Shown here in pieces: positions 43,947-51,673 of a DNA stretch of 64,000 nt. The notes beneath the pieces are model-generated. The model was not told where the DNA came from. It saw only the letters and a program-made list of their open reading frames with translations, and did not search any database. This stretch comes from UBA7672 sp965229115 (lineage in GTDB: Bacteria > Pseudomonadota > Alphaproteobacteria > Caulobacterales > Hyphomonadaceae), in assembly GCA_965229115.1 (NCBI GenBank), contig CBDDIR010000003.1:2728001-2792000 (forward strand), read 5' to 3'. A program made the translations under genes and the position numbers. Each line of letters opens with the position of its first letter. Positions within the stretch are counted from its first letter, which is position 1.

Positions 43947-45914
43947 ATGAAGTCAGTCCTGCTGACAACTGCAGCCGCTGTCGTGGTTGCCGCTGCTGTC
44001 GCCGCATCGGCCATTTCGGCCCCCGCGCCGGCCCCGACCATCGCCGCCGTGCCGGAACGCGCCGCCAACTTCCAGCTGACGGACACGAACCGTCTGGCTC
44101 ACGAGCTCCACTACTTCAAATCGGCCCCGGCCATCGTGCTGGTCAGCCAGGTGAACGGCGGCAAGGCCTCGCGCGAAGCCGCTGCCCAGCTCGCCAAGCT
44201 CCAGACCCAGTACAAGGACCAGGGCGTCCTCTTCTACGCCATCAACTCGAAGGACACGCGCGACGCTGCCGCCGCAGAGGCCAAGTCGCAGAAGTTCGCC
44301 TTCCCGGTTCTGATGGACGAACTCCAGCTCGTCGGCGAACAGCTCGGCATCTCGCGTGAAGGCGAAGTCTTCGTCGTCGCGCCGAAAACCGGCTTCAAGG
44401 TCGCCTACCACGGCACCGTCGCCGAAACCTCGAAAGCCATCGACGCCGTCCTCGCCGGCAAGCCGGTCGCCAACCCGCGCGTCGAAGTGAAAACCGGCAA
44501 CGCGATCGCCTTCCCGGAACGCGCCCGCAAGGCCGAGCACGCCAACATCTCGTACTCGACCGACGTCGCCCCGATCATTCAAGAGAAATGCGTCGCCTGC
44601 CACCAGGAAGGCGGCATCGCCCCCTTCGCGATGGACAGCTACGACATCGTCAAGTCGATGGCCCCGATGATCGTCGAGTCGGTCATGGCGGAACGTATGC
44701 CTCCCTACTTCGCCGATCCGCACATCGGCACGTTCCAGAACAACCACGCCATGACGGCTCAGCAGAACAAGACGCTGATCCATTGGCTGGAAGCTGGCGC
44801 GCCGCGCGGTTCGGGTCCGGACACGCTGGCCCTCAACAAGTCGAAAGCGCCGGAATGGCCCGTCGCCCTCGGCAAGCCGGATGTGGTCGTGACGCTCCCG
44901 GCGTTCGACGTTCCCTCGTCGGGCACGGTCGCCTACCAGAACATGCGCGTCGACAACCCGTTCAAGGGCGACACCTGGCTGAAAGCCATCGCCGTGAAGC
45001 CGGGCGAGCGCACCGTCCTGCACCACGTCACCTCGAACCACTCGCCGGATCGTGGCGCTCCCGCGCCGAAGATCCCGGGCGGCTCGGTCGGCTCGTACAC
45101 GCCGGGCGCTGAACCGCAGGTCATCGCAACGGGCGCAGGCGCTCCGGTTCCGGCCGGCGGCAAGCTGTCGTTCTCGATGCACTACACGACGACCGGCAAA
45201 GCCGCGACCGACCAGACGCAGATCGGCTACTACACGCTGAAAGCTCCGCCGGAATTCATTAAGCGCTCCACGGTCATCTCCGACTTCGCGCTGAAGATTC
45301 CGAAGGGCGAAGCCCGTCACAAGGAAATCGCCTACCTCGAATTCCCGGCTGACGCGTACATCTACACGCTCTACCCGCACGCCCACTACCGCGGCTGGTC
45401 GGTCGAGCTGAAGCAGAAGGACGCTGACGGCAAAGAGACCATGCTGCTCTCGCTGCCGAAGTACGACTTCAACTGGCAGCGCGATTACGACCCGATCGAG
45501 CCGATCCTCATCAAGAAAGGCACGAAGCTCATCGCGACCTGGATCTACGACAACTCCAAGGACAACAAGGCCAACCCGGACCCGTCGATCGACGTGACCT
45601 GGGGCGAGCAGTCCTGGCAGGAGATGATGTACTTCCGCGTCAACTACCGCTGGGCTGACGAGACCGTCTCGAACGTCCGTAACGACCTGCAGGCTCAGCT
45701 GATGGACTCGCGCACGATCGGCGCGCTGGACAACAACGCTGACGGCAAGGTCCAGATCGACGAGCTCACCGGCACGATGTACTCGGTCCGCGCTCGCTTC
45801 AAGGACCTCGACACCAACGGCGACGGCGGCCTCGATAAAGCCGAACTCGCCGCCGGCAACGTCTCCCGCGCCAGCGCCACCCGCGACCTGCGCGACGCCG
45901 ACATCGACCTCTAG
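43947..45914 (+). CDS. Redoxin / cytochrome c / copper-monooxygenase-like / EF-hand multidomain periplasmic protein
   Basis: A 655-residue exported protein. After a signal peptide (residues 1-25) comes a thioredoxin-fold domain (~36-170) whose expected peroxidatic cysteine position reads VNGGKAS, so it is redox-inactive. A single c-type heme site CVACH is at 215-219. Residues ~310-570 resemble the two-domain peptidylglycine-hydroxylase / ascorbate-dependent copper monooxygenase fold: TVLHHVTSNH (HH359-360), SMHY (H412), PHAHYRGW (H478, H480) and WQEMMYF (Met near 561) are candidate copper ligands. Two EF-hand-like loops (DNNADGKVQIDE, DTNGDGGLDKAE) close the protein. It may take electrons from the upstream molybdenum enzyme or act as an oxygenase; neither is shown. 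Confidence 0.75.
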   Translation: MKSVLLTTAAAVVVAAAVAASAISAPAPAPTIAAVPERAANFQLTDTNRLAHELHYFKSAPAIVLVSQVNGGKASREAAAQLAKLQTQYKDQGVLFYAINSKDTRDAAAAEAKSQKFAFPVLMDELQLVGEQLGISREGEVFVVAPKTGFKVAYHGTVAETSKAIDAVLAGKPVANPRVEVKTGNAIAFPERARKAEHANISYSTDVAPIIQEKCVACHQEGGIAPFAMDSYDIVKSMAPMIVESVMAERMPPYFADPHIGTFQNNHAMTAQQNKTLIHWLEAGAPRGSGPDTLALNKSKAPEWPVALGKPDVVVTLPAFDVPSSGTVAYQNMRVDNPFKGDTWLKAIAVKPGERTVLHHVTSNHSPDRGAPAPKIPGGSVGSYTPGAEPQVIATGAGAPVPAGGKLSFSMHYTTTGKAATDQTQIGYYTLKAPPEFIKRSTVISDFALKIPKGEARHKEIAYLEFPADAYIYTLYPHAHYRGWSVELKQKDADGKETMLLSLPKYDFNWQRDYDPIEPILIKKGTKLIATWIYDNSKDNKANPDPSIDVTWGEQSWQEMMYFRVNYRWADETVSNVRNDLQAQLMDSRTIGALDNNADGKVQIDELTGTMYSVRARFKDLDTNGDGGLDKAELAAGNVSRASATRDLRDADIDL

Positions 45915-45934
45915 GTCGACCGGCAAGAACAACG

Positions 45935-45969
45935 GAAAGGCCCGCTGGAAACAGCGGGCCTTTTCTTTT
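45935..45969 (+). terminator. Rho-independent terminator after the multidomain copper/cytochrome gene
   Basis: AAAGGCCCGCTG / CAGCGGGCCTTTTCTTTT hairpin with T-tract. Confidence 0.9.
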
Positions 45970-45992
45970 GCGCCACCACCACCACCCCGTAG

Positions 45993-46011
45993 GGTGCATC
46001 AACGATGCACC
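45993..46011. repeat. Short hairpin GGTGCAT-N5-ATGCACC
   Basis: Perfect seven-base arms around CAACG, preceded by GTAGG. The pattern resembles a palindrome found scattered in many proteobacterial genomes. Confidence 0.65.
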
Positions 46012-46033
46012 GCGCCCCACGCGCCAGCGTCTC

Positions 46034-46092
46034 TGTAGCGCTCATCCTGAGCAGCGCAGCAAAGCTGCGCGTCCGTCGAAGGACGAGCGCGA
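46034..46092. repeat. P1 composite palindrome, right half only
   Basis: Matches the right arm of the full P1 copies (TGTAGCGCTCATCCTGAGCA through CGTCCGTCGAAGGACGAGCG). The left arm is missing. Confidence 0.78.
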
Positions 46093-46154
46093 CACCCACA
46101 ACCCTCTCCCCCGTCATTCCTGCGAAAGCAGGGTTCGCGACGGCGCCGAAGGCG

Positions 46155-46178
46155 CGATTTGGTCCGGGGACCAAATCG
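46155..46178. repeat. 24-base perfect palindrome
   Basis: CGATTTGGTCC and GGACCAAATCG flank GG. It lies inside a stretch of smaller GC-rich inverted repeats that begins with GTCATTCCTGCG, a fragment of the P3 type. Confidence 0.75.
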
Positions 46179-46219
46179 AGGAGCGGACGCCGAAGGCCCC
46201 AGGGGCGCCACCACCACCT

Positions 46220-46318
46220 GTCATCCCGGCCGCAGCGAAGCGGAGAGCCGGGACCCACTGTGAGAGCACGACGACGGACGAATGGCTCCCGGATAGCGCT
46301 ACGCGCTTCCGGGATGAC
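46220..46318. repeat. P3 composite palindrome, copy 2
   Basis: GTCATCCCGGCCGCAGCGAA and CGCTTCCGGGATGAC outer arms, with GAGAGCCGGGACCC / GGCTCCCGG inside. Confidence 0.75.
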
Positions 46319-46345
46319 AACCTCAGGCGCTAGCAACCAAGGGAA

Positions 46346-46452
46346 GTCATTCTCGGCCTCGTGCCGAGAATCTCGGTTGGCTCATCAGCGGGACACGCAG
46401 TTCATCCCCACGATTCAAGAACCGAGATTCTCGGGACAAGCCCGAGAATGAC
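46346..46452. repeat. P2 composite palindrome, copy 3
   Basis: GTCATTCTCGG / CCCGAGAATGAC outer arms with nested inner arms. It abuts core B exactly as copy 1 abuts core A. Confidence 0.82.
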
Positions 46453-47075
46453 GTCCGCGAGTTCCATCAGATTCCGCGGAATCCAACACGCCAAGTGTAG
46501 GATGGCGGTGGTCCAAAACCCACGTTCACAACGGCATTCCAACAATCTGCTGTAGGACAGCCGGAACCACAAACCCGCACCCCATCCCCCACCTGCTACA
46601 ACACCCCCGCACCCACATGAGGGAGGTCCAGGAGACGTCCGAAACTCTGGATGTGGGTGCGTTGGCCGGCGTGGCTATCGAGGCGTCAGCGCGGAGCTTC
46701 GGGCTCTGGACAGCACAGCGAGGAAGTCCTGCGGGGAACGTCCCGTGGGGCGAAACGAACTTCGACGGCATGGCCTCCGGGGGATGTGAAACCGGAGGGA
46801 CCAGGGGGACGGTCGGTTAGGCCCCCTGACACGCTGAACCGGGTGACCAGGCACGGAGCTAAGGCGCCAGGGGCAACGACGTACCCTGGAAGACCGAGAC
46901 AACTCCTCATGCGGCTGAACCGGGACAAACGGCCAGACACGGGGCGCGTGAAGACGCGCATCAGCTGATCCACGAGATCAGCACAGGCACTACCCACGGC
47001 GTGACTTCATGCGCCCCGCTCCCTCTTGGGAGGAACGACAACAAGCATCCCGCAGGACATCGGTCCGTGCGAACG
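46453..47075 (+). ncRNA. Candidate structured RNA or mobile-element remnant, core B (inverted copy of core A)
   Basis: Aligns end to end with the inverse complement of core A, at moderate identity. Hairpins keep pairing: GCTGATC/GATCAGC at 46964-46982 (GCTGCA/TGCAGC in A), CAGGGGG/CCCCCTG at 46802-46828 (GGGAG/CTCCC in A), CCTCCGG/CCGGAGG at 46774-46798, GCGCGT/ACGCGC at 46944-46959 and CTCCC/GGGAG at 47019-47032. Highly conserved unpaired blocks include CACGGAGCTAAGGC and CAGGCACTACCCACGGCG. The plus strand is the likely RNA sense by analogy with the GNRA loop in A. No protein is conserved. Whether it is transcribed is unknown. Confidence 0.55.
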
Positions 47076-47088
47076 AACTCTCACGTTC

Positions 47089-47182
47089 GTCATTCCCGAC
47101 GACGCGCAGCGTCGAGCGGGAACCCAGGGGCGACGCACACCAGCGCCCGCAGCACCTGGGTTCCTGCTTGCGCAGGAATGAC
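47089..47182. repeat. P3-related composite palindrome
   Basis: GTCATTCCCG / CAGGAATGAC outer arms and GGGAACCCAGG / CCTGGGTTCC inner arms. It flanks core B at the end that corresponds to the P3 side of core A. Confidence 0.7.
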
Positions 47183-47194
47183 GACGAAGGGGAA

Positions 47195-47351
47195 AGCTCT
47201 TCCCCCGCCTGCGGGGGAAGTGGATCGGCGCGAAGCGACGAGACGATGGGGGCGAGTCGGATTCACGGGATGAAGACCGCACACAGATGCGGACGTAACC
47301 CGCCCCCATCCCGGCTTCGCCGTACTTCCCCCGCTTCGCAGGGGAAGAGCT
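47195..47351. repeat. P4 palindrome, reaching the stop codon of the HAD gene
   Basis: AGCTCTTCCCCCGCCTGCGG and its imperfect complement ending GCAGGGGAAGAGCT lie ~110 bases apart, with GCCCCCAT / ATGGGGGC-type inner pairs. The right arm includes the first bases of the HAD stop codon. Confidence 0.7.
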
Positions 47352-48063
47352 AAACCAACACCCGCGCCAGCTCCTCAAAACTTCCCACCTGCACATCGTA
47401 CGTCCCAGCCACCGGCGCATCGAACTTGGCGCCTACACCATACTCACTCGGCCGCGCCACGAACGCCGTCTTCAATCCCCTCGCCCGCGCATGATCGAGA
47501 TCCCACACATGGCCCGCCACCATCATGATCTCGTGCGGCTCCAGCATCAGCAGCCTTGGCGCGCTATCGTACAAAGCTGGCATCGGCTTGTAGGTCTGCA
47601 CAAAGTCCGCACCCAGAACGAGATCCCACGGAATGCCGCCGCGCTTCGCCATCTCAGCCACCAGCGCGACATTCCCGTTCGACAGCGCCACCAGCGTGCA
47701 GCGCTGCTTCAGCGCCAGCATCCCCGGCACAGTATCCGGCCAGGGCGGCAAGCGACGCCATCCGCGCGCCAACCAATCCTTCTCCTCGCCATTCAGATCA
47801 GCGACCCCGAACTCGGCCAGCGCCACATCCAGCATCTCGCGATGCAGCTGATCCATCGGCACATAGGCGCGACGCCCCGAGCGCACCTCCTCCATCGCTG
47901 GCTGGTATTCGCTGCGCCACCGATTGGCGAACGCCACCCAGTCCAGCTCATGCCCATGCGCGCCGACGATCGCCCTGCATTCCGCCGCGATGCCGCTGCA
48001 CCAATCCACCGTCGTGCCGAACACGTCGAAGGTCAGCGCCTTGATTCCGGAAAGGTCTGTCAT
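47350..48063 (-). CDS. Haloacid dehalogenase type II (HAD superfamily)
   Basis: A 237-residue hydrolase. The HAD nucleophile motif is ALTFDVFGTTVDW (residues 9-21). LSNGNVAL holds motif II, YKPMPALYD motif III lysine, and GHVWDLDHARARG motif IV. These match L-2-haloacid dehalogenases, which hydrolyse C-halogen bonds; other small-molecule phosphatases of the group remain possible. The ATG at 48063 is chosen because the nucleophile then sits at its usual distance. It is divergent from the aldolase gene, 57 bases apart. Confidence 0.83.
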   Translation of the reverse strand: MTDLSGIKALTFDVFGTTVDWCSGIAAECRAIVGAHGHELDWVAFANRWRSEYQPAMEEVRSGRRAYVPMDQLHREMLDVALAEFGVADLNGEEKDWLARGWRRLPPWPDTVPGMLALKQRCTLVALSNGNVALVAEMAKRGGIPWDLVLGADFVQTYKPMPALYDSAPRLLMLEPHEIMMVAGHVWDLDHARARGLKTAFVARPSEYGVGAKFDAPVAGTYDVQVGSFEELARVLV

Positions 48064-48120
48064 GCTGCAATCTTGCACACGCGGAATTTCCGCTCCAGAC
48101 ATCACGACGGGAGACTTGCC

Positions 48121-49140
48121 ATGAATTTCATGTCCGACACCGCCGCGCCCGCTCACCCCGCGATCCTCGACGCCATGGTCGCCGCCGCCAAAGGTCCGGC
48201 CCCCAGCTATGGCAACGACCCGTGGACCAAGGCCGCCCGCGAAGCGCTCTCCAAGGTCTTCGAAACCGATCTCGATATCTGGCTGGTCTCCTCCGGCACG
48301 GCCGCCAACGCGCTCGGCCTTTCCATCCTCTGCCCGTCCCATGGCGGCGTGCTCTGCCACCAGGACGCGCACATCCAGACCGACGAACGCGGCGCACCGG
48401 AATTCTACACCGGCGGCGGCAAGCTCATCCTCCTGCCCGGCAAGCACGCGCGCATCGACCTCGCCGCGCTGAAGACCCGCCTCGAATTCAACGATCCGGA
48501 CTTCGTCCACGAAACGCCCATCCACGCCCTGTCGCTCTCGAACCTCACCGAGAATGGCGCAGCCTATCGCCCGTTCGAAATCAAGGAGCGCGCCGCCCTC
48601 GCCCGCGAAGCCGGCCTTGCCGTGCATCTGGATGGCGCGCGCCTCGCCAACGCCCTCGTCTCCACCGGCGCCTCGCCGGCAGAGATGACCTGGCGCGCCG
48701 GCGTCGACGTCCTCTCCTTCGGCGCCACCAAGAATGGCGGGGCAGGCTGCGAGGCCATCATTCTCTTCGGCGCAGCAAGAAAGCGCCTGCAGGAGCTGCA
48801 GATACGCGCCAAGCGCGCCGGTCACATGCCGCCGAAGATGCGCTTCCTCGGCGCGCAGATGGGCGCTTACCTGAAAGACGGGCTGTGGCTTGATCTGGCG
48901 CGCCGCGCCAATATGTCTGCAACGACGCTCAGCGTTGCACTGACATCCGCCGGCGCAAAGCTCGCCCACCCGGTCGACGGCAACGAAGTCTTCGCCCACC
49001 TCCCCCCGGGGGCAGCCGAGCGGCTCCAGGCGGCCGGCGCCGGATTCTATCCGTGGCCGGACGGTTCCCACCGCTTCGTCACCTCATGGGCGACAGAGCC
49101 GGAAGAGATCGAAGCCTTCGCGGCGGCGCTCGGAAGCTAA
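48121..49140 (+). CDS. Threonine aldolase-like PLP enzyme
   Basis: A 339-residue fold-type I PLP enzyme of the low-specificity threonine aldolase group, which cleaves threonine to glycine and acetaldehyde. LVSSGTAANALGLS (~residue 55) binds the PLP phosphate, CHQDAHI holds the stacking His, VHLDGARLANA (~residue 165) carries the PLP-binding Asp, and SFGATKNGGAGCEAI (~residue 200) the Schiff-base lysine. The start follows GGGAGA. It is divergent from the HAD dehalogenase gene. Confidence 0.87.
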   Translation: MNFMSDTAAPAHPAILDAMVAAAKGPAPSYGNDPWTKAAREALSKVFETDLDIWLVSSGTAANALGLSILCPSHGGVLCHQDAHIQTDERGAPEFYTGGGKLILLPGKHARIDLAALKTRLEFNDPDFVHETPIHALSLSNLTENGAAYRPFEIKERAALAREAGLAVHLDGARLANALVSTGASPAEMTWRAGVDVLSFGATKNGGAGCEAIILFGAARKRLQELQIRAKRAGHMPPKMRFLGAQMGAYLKDGLWLDLARRANMSATTLSVALTSAGAKLAHPVDGNEVFAHLPPGAAERLQAAGAGFYPWPDGSHRFVTSWATEPEEIEAFAAALGS

Positions 49141-49257
49141 CGAAATCTGAATCGGATTCAGTGAAACTGGCGGGGGCAATCTCAGCGCTTCCCTAACTTT
49201 CATATGGCACATTGCCGCCTCACGCCGGGAGTCCGCTCGGGCGTGAAGGGGCTTTGT

Positions 49258-51555
49258 ATGCAACTGAACAGCCTCAGGGCCACATTCCTGGGCGAGGTCG
49301 ATATTCCGGCCGAGCATCGCGAAGCCGTGGGCGCCGCGCGGCGCAAGGCGTTTCATTCGCTGGCCCCGATGGCCGCGATCCACTCGCTGCTCAACGCCGT
49401 CGTCCTCACCATCGCCTTCTGGGACGAACCCACCATGCCCCTGGTGTTCGTCTGGACCTACACCAGCGCCGTCCTCGTCTTCATCCGCATGCGCGAAGCC
49501 CTCCGCGCCAAACGCGTCACCGATGGCGCTGCGGAAGAACGCCATATCAAGCGCTACACGCTCATCAGCGGCATCCTCTGGGGCGCGATCATCGCCGCCC
49601 TGATGATGTCCTCCGGCCCTGAAAACACGCTGCTGCTCGGCGTGCTCACCGCCGCCATCCTGTGCGTGGGCGCACTCCTGAACTCCAGCTACCCAACCGC
49701 CTCGCTCGGCTATTCGGTGTTCGTAGGCGTGGGCGCCTGCCTGGGCATGGCCCTCGCCGGCCACGCCTGGGCCATCAGCGTCACTCTCCTCCTCGCCGGC
49801 TGCATCCTCGCCCTCCAGCGTTTTGCAGCCACCAGCAACGCCAACTTCGTTCGCCAATACATCAGCGCTGCAGCGCTGGAAGATGCGAAGGAAACGATGG
49901 GCATGCTGCTCAACGATTTTGAGGCGCATTCCAATGACTGGCTCTGGCGCATCGATGCGCAAGGAAGCCTCGGCCCCGCCTCGCAACGCTTCATCGACGC
50001 CAGCGGCCTGCCCGCCGATCTGCTCGAAGGCGGCAGCCTGCTCGCCCTGTTCGCACCGGAATCCGCACTCCAGCTCGAAGACCTGCTGAAACAGCGCAAG
50101 CCCTTCCATGAGGAAGTGTTGCGCGTGCAGCTCGACGGTCATGATGGCTGGTGGGCGCTCTCGGGCCAACCGACCGCAGACGGCGGCTGGCGCGGCGTCT
50201 GCTCCGACGTCACACGCTCCCGCGACGCCGAAGCCCGCATCGCCTACGTCACCGAATATGACGGCCTCACCGATCTTGCGAACCGCGCCATGCTGGTGCG
50301 CCAGCTGGAAGTTGCGCAGGAAGCGGCCGAACAACAAGGCGAAGGTTTCGCCCTGTTCGTCATCGACCTCGACAACTTCAAGGCGCTCAACGATACGCAG
50401 GGCCACCCTGTGGGCGATGCGTTCCTGAAAGTCGTCGCCCAGCGCCTGCGCGATTGCGTCGGCCCGAATGCCTTCCTCGCCCGCCTCGGCGGCGATGAGT
50501 TCGCGGTCATGCATCGCGACATGCTGGTTGAGGAAGCCGCAGAACTGGCTGACCTGATTGTCGATGCCCTGCTTGCGCCGGTCATGCTGAACGGCAAGGA
50601 AGTCCTCGCCGGCGGCAGCGTCGGCGTCGCGATGGCGCCGGACAATGGCACTGACCCGGCCATCCTGATGAAGAATGCCGAACTGGCCCTCTACCGCGCC
50701 AAGGCCCAGGGCCGCGGCTGCGCCCGCTTCTTCGAGCCCGAGATGGAACAGGACGCCCGCGTCCGCGCCGATCTTGAAACTGATCTGCGCAATGCGCTCG
50801 CGACGGAGTCCATGGACGTTTACTTCCAGCCGTTGGTGAACACCCGCACGCGGAAAGTGGCCGCCTACGAAACCCTGCTGCGCTGGAACCGGCCCGGCCA
50901 CGGCCTCGTGTCGCCTGCCGTCTTCATCTCCTGCGCTGAAGAAACCGGTATTATCGTGCCACTCGGCGACTGGGTGATCCGCAAGGCCATCGAGGAAGCC
51001 GCACACTGGCGCGATGAAGTGACGGTCGCTATCAACCTGTCGCCGGCGCAGATGAAGTCACCTTCCTTGATCTCCACGGTCGTCGGTGCATTGGCCGCCT
51101 CGCAGCTTGATCCGAGCCGCCTTGAGATCGAGATCGTCGAGAGCGTCCTGATGGACGAGACAGAACAGAACATCCGCACGCTACATGCCCTGCGCGAACT
51201 CGGCGTGAAGATCGCGCTGGACGACTTTGGAACGGGCTATTCCTCGCTCAGCTATCTGCGCGCCTTCCCGTTCGACAAGATCAAGATCGACCAGCGCTTC
51301 GTGCGCGACATCGATACGTCGAACGAGAACAAAGCGATCGTCCGCGCCATCATTTCTCTCGCACGCGACCTCAAGATGCGCGTCACAGCCGAAGGCGTCG
51401 AGAACGAGCAGCAAGCAGCGATCCTTGCGGACCTGGGCTGCACGGAAGTTCAAGGCTTCCTCTACAGCCGCCCTGTCCCTGCGTCAGAGCTCGAGAAGAA
51501 AGACGGCGCGTCGCGCACGTCGAATGGTCTGCTGCATATTCGCCGCCGCGCTTAG
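49258..51555 (+). CDS. Membrane-bound GGDEF-EAL protein (diguanylate cyclase/phosphodiesterase)
   Basis: A 765-residue cyclic-di-GMP enzyme. Five to six membrane helices occupy residues ~40-185, a PAS-like region ~200-325, a GGDEF domain with an intact LGGDEFA motif near residue 410, and an EAL domain from ~500. The EAL signature reads YETLLRW, keeping the metal-binding glutamate; LDDFGTGYSSLSYL and VTAEGVEN are intact. Both activities are possible. The ATG at 49258 is preferred over one 18 codons upstream because GAAGGGG lies seven bases before it. Confidence 0.9.
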   Translation: MQLNSLRATFLGEVDIPAEHREAVGAARRKAFHSLAPMAAIHSLLNAVVLTIAFWDEPTMPLVFVWTYTSAVLVFIRMREALRAKRVTDGAAEERHIKRYTLISGILWGAIIAALMMSSGPENTLLLGVLTAAILCVGALLNSSYPTASLGYSVFVGVGACLGMALAGHAWAISVTLLLAGCILALQRFAATSNANFVRQYISAAALEDAKETMGMLLNDFEAHSNDWLWRIDAQGSLGPASQRFIDASGLPADLLEGGSLLALFAPESALQLEDLLKQRKPFHEEVLRVQLDGHDGWWALSGQPTADGGWRGVCSDVTRSRDAEARIAYVTEYDGLTDLANRAMLVRQLEVAQEAAEQQGEGFALFVIDLDNFKALNDTQGHPVGDAFLKVVAQRLRDCVGPNAFLARLGGDEFAVMHRDMLVEEAAELADLIVDALLAPVMLNGKEVLAGGSVGVAMAPDNGTDPAILMKNAELALYRAKAQGRGCARFFEPEMEQDARVRADLETDLRNALATESMDVYFQPLVNTRTRKVAAYETLLRWNRPGHGLVSPAVFISCAEETGIIVPLGDWVIRKAIEEAAHWRDEVTVAINLSPAQMKSPSLISTVVGALAASQLDPSRLEIEIVESVLMDETEQNIRTLHALRELGVKIALDDFGTGYSSLSYLRAFPFDKIKIDQRFVRDIDTSNENKAIVRAIISLARDLKMRVTAEGVENEQQAAILADLGCTEVQGFLYSRPVPASELEKKDGASRTSNGLLHIRRRA

Positions 51556-51673
51556 TCTGGCTATTTCTCCTCTCGCGTGTATCGACGCGAAAAAGCCGGC
51601 GGACGATTATCGAATCATGGTTGCCGCCCCGATCTGACCGTGGATAGATAATCCACAGGGCAAGCAGAAACCT

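Larger units (their letters stand above)
45970..47349. other. Non-coding island B between the copper/cytochrome gene and a HAD gene
   Basis: About 1.4 kb without a credible gene. Left to right it holds a GGTGCAT / ATGCACC hairpin (45993-46011), a half P1, a 24-base perfect palindrome, a P3, a P2, structured core B, a P3 relative and a P4. In inverted order this mirrors island A at 3.3-4.4 kb. Confidence 0.8.

Noticed and set aside
46651..46968. A 105-codon frame in core B ending KTRIS
   Set aside because: It crosses the paired stems and is not open in core A; changes between the copies follow pairing and not codons.
46453..47075. Group II intron
   Set aside because: No reverse-transcriptase gene, no recognisable domain V, and no GTGYG start at an edge.
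47350..49071. A single long protein joining the HAD enzyme to a 330-residue upstream extension
   Set aside because: The extension is the antisense of the aldolase gene; the HAD domain begins at the ATG at 48063.
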